Positions 40,328-40,858 of a stretch of 40,858 bases of DNA are shown here, piece after piece. A program made the translations under genes and the position numbers. The notes under the pieces are model-generated. The model ran no database searches and had not been told where the DNA came from. It saw nothing but the letters and a program-made list of their open reading frames with translations. Origin of the DNA: Pseudomonadota bacterium (lineage in GTDB: Bacteria > Pseudomonadota > Alphaproteobacteria > Rhizobiales > Rhizobiaceae); assembly GCA_023399635.1 (NCBI GenBank), contig JAEWOP010000020.1, positions 1 through 40,858 of the forward strand, given 5' to 3'. The stretch's first letter is position 1. Each line of letters starts with the position of its first letter.

Positions 40328-40858
40328 GCGTAAGCCACCCCGGCCCGGATGAGCTCTTCTTCCTGTTGCGGAGCGACAATCTCCACGACGCCATCGACGA
40401 AGATGCCCGGCGTCACCACATGCTCCGGATCAATCTCGCCGGCCGGTACGATCTTCGATACCTGTGCGATCGTGGTGGTCGCCGCCATGCACATGAGCGG
40501 ATTGAAGTTACGGCCTGCCTTGTTGTAGGTCAGGTTCCCATAGGTGTCTCCGAGCTGCGCCTTTACGATGGCAAAATCTGCCTTGAGCCAACGCTCCTGA
40601 ACGTAAGAACGTCCGTCGAACTCCGCGATTACCTTACCTTCCGCCAGCTCGGTGCCGTAGCCTGTCGGCGTGTAGAAGGCTGGGATACCTGCCCCGCCAG
40701 CGCGAATGCGCTCCGCCAAAGTGCCCTGTGGCACCAGTTCCAGTTCGATTTCTCCCGCCAGATATCTCTCCGTGAAGGCTCTTGGGTCTGATGAGCGGGG
40801 GAAGGAGCAAATCATCTTCTTCACCATCCCGGCATCGATCATGGCGGCAATACCAATG
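40324..40858 (-). CDS. pcaI: 3-oxoadipate CoA-transferase subunit A, 5' part cut by window end
   Basis: The alpha subunit partner of PcaJ. The visible C-terminal ~178 residues include GMVKKMICSFPRSSDP, PQGTLAERIRAGGAGIPAFYTPTG, ADFAIVKAQLGDTYGNLTYN and MAATTTIAQVSKIVP. The frame stays open to base 40858, and the glycine-rich CoA-binding N terminus is beyond the window. Clustered as pcaIJF, separate from the protocatechuate ring-cleavage genes, as in other Rhizobiaceae. Confidence 0.94.
   Translation of the reverse strand, partial: IGIAAMIDAGMVKKMICSFPRSSDPRAFTERYLAGEIELELVPQGTLAERIRAGGAGIPAFYTPTGYGTELAEGKVIAEFDGRSYVQERWLKADFAIVKAQLGDTYGNLTYNKAGRNFNPLMCMAATTTIAQVSKIVPAGEIDPEHVVTPGIFVDGVVEIVAPQQEEELIRAGVAYA

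Noticed and set aside
1..40858. tRNA, rRNA, CRISPR, insertion sequence or prophage
   Set aside because: No transposase or integrase motifs, no regularly spaced repeats and no tRNA-like cloverleaf were seen by eye; a tRNA or covariance-model scan could not be run.

Overview
The window looks like part of a secondary replicon (chromid) of a member of the Rhizobiaceae (Rhizobium/Agrobacterium/Sinorhizobium group). The base composition is fairly GC-rich, starts often use GTG or TTG behind good Shine-Dalgarno sequences, and genes commonly overlap by ATGA or GTGA. The gene content also fits: minCDE, type II glutamine synthetase (glnII) with its DUF2735 partner, pcaIJF, an RpoE-ChrR cluster and small rhizobial families (DUF6074, DUF2735). 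In Sinorhizobium meliloti minCDE, glnII and pcaIJF all lie on pSymB, so this may be the equivalent replicon. No RNA gene, insertion sequence, CRISPR array or replication origin was seen.

Positions 1-8.2 kb hold a 5'-truncated CBS/DUF294 nucleotidyltransferase-like protein, a small membrane protein, and minCDE preceded by a full CtrA-type box (TTAA-N7-TTAAC). After these come a Cys-rich copper-storage-like protein on the minus strand, an AI-2E-family permease, two small DUF proteins and a soluble globin-coupled chemoreceptor.

Positions 8.2-24.1 kb are a large sugar-acid catabolism island. The left part (plus strand) encodes an SDR dehydrogenase, 2-keto-3-deoxygalactonate kinase (dgoK), its aldolase (dgoA), an enolase-superfamily acid-sugar dehydratase and a DMT permease, which is a De Ley-Doudoroff-like set. 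The middle part (minus strand) encodes an FAH-family enzyme and a TRAP transporter whose large permease gene (dctM) carries a frameshift. Next to it are a GntR/FadR-type regulator and an FAD-linked 2-hydroxyacid oxidase. The right part (plus strand) encodes a DenD-like dehydrogenase, a GarR-like reductase and an IlvD/Edd (xylonate-type) dehydratase, followed by a convergent SDR. Two nearly identical 20-bp sites, one before the FAH-TRAP operon and one in the divergent oxidase/denD promoter region, are the likely operators of the GntR protein. No 2-ketoglutarate-semialdehyde dehydrogenase is present. The set may therefore run dehydratase, 4-dehydrogenase, diketo-acid hydrolase, then glycolate oxidase, giving pyruvate and glycolate/glyoxylate.

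Positions 24.2-25.9 kb hold glnII with a sigma-54-type promoter and the divergent DUF2735 gene.

Positions 25.9-32.0 kb are an RpoE-ChrR (ECF11-type) stress cluster. It contains an SDR, a CFA-synthase-like methyltransferase, DUF1365, an FAD oxidoreductase, the sigma factor, its anti-sigma factor and a DUF2177 membrane protein. Matching promoter-like elements precede the sigma factor and the SDR. The anti-sigma factor has Ser in place of both zinc-ligand Cys residues.

Positions 32.1-36.2 kb encode a bacteriophytochrome histidine kinase, a single-domain response regulator, a receiver-HWE kinase, and a convergent response regulator. The end of the window holds a conserved hypothetical gene, a secreted S10-type serine carboxypeptidase and pcaI(partial)-pcaJ-pcaF of the beta-ketoadipate pathway.
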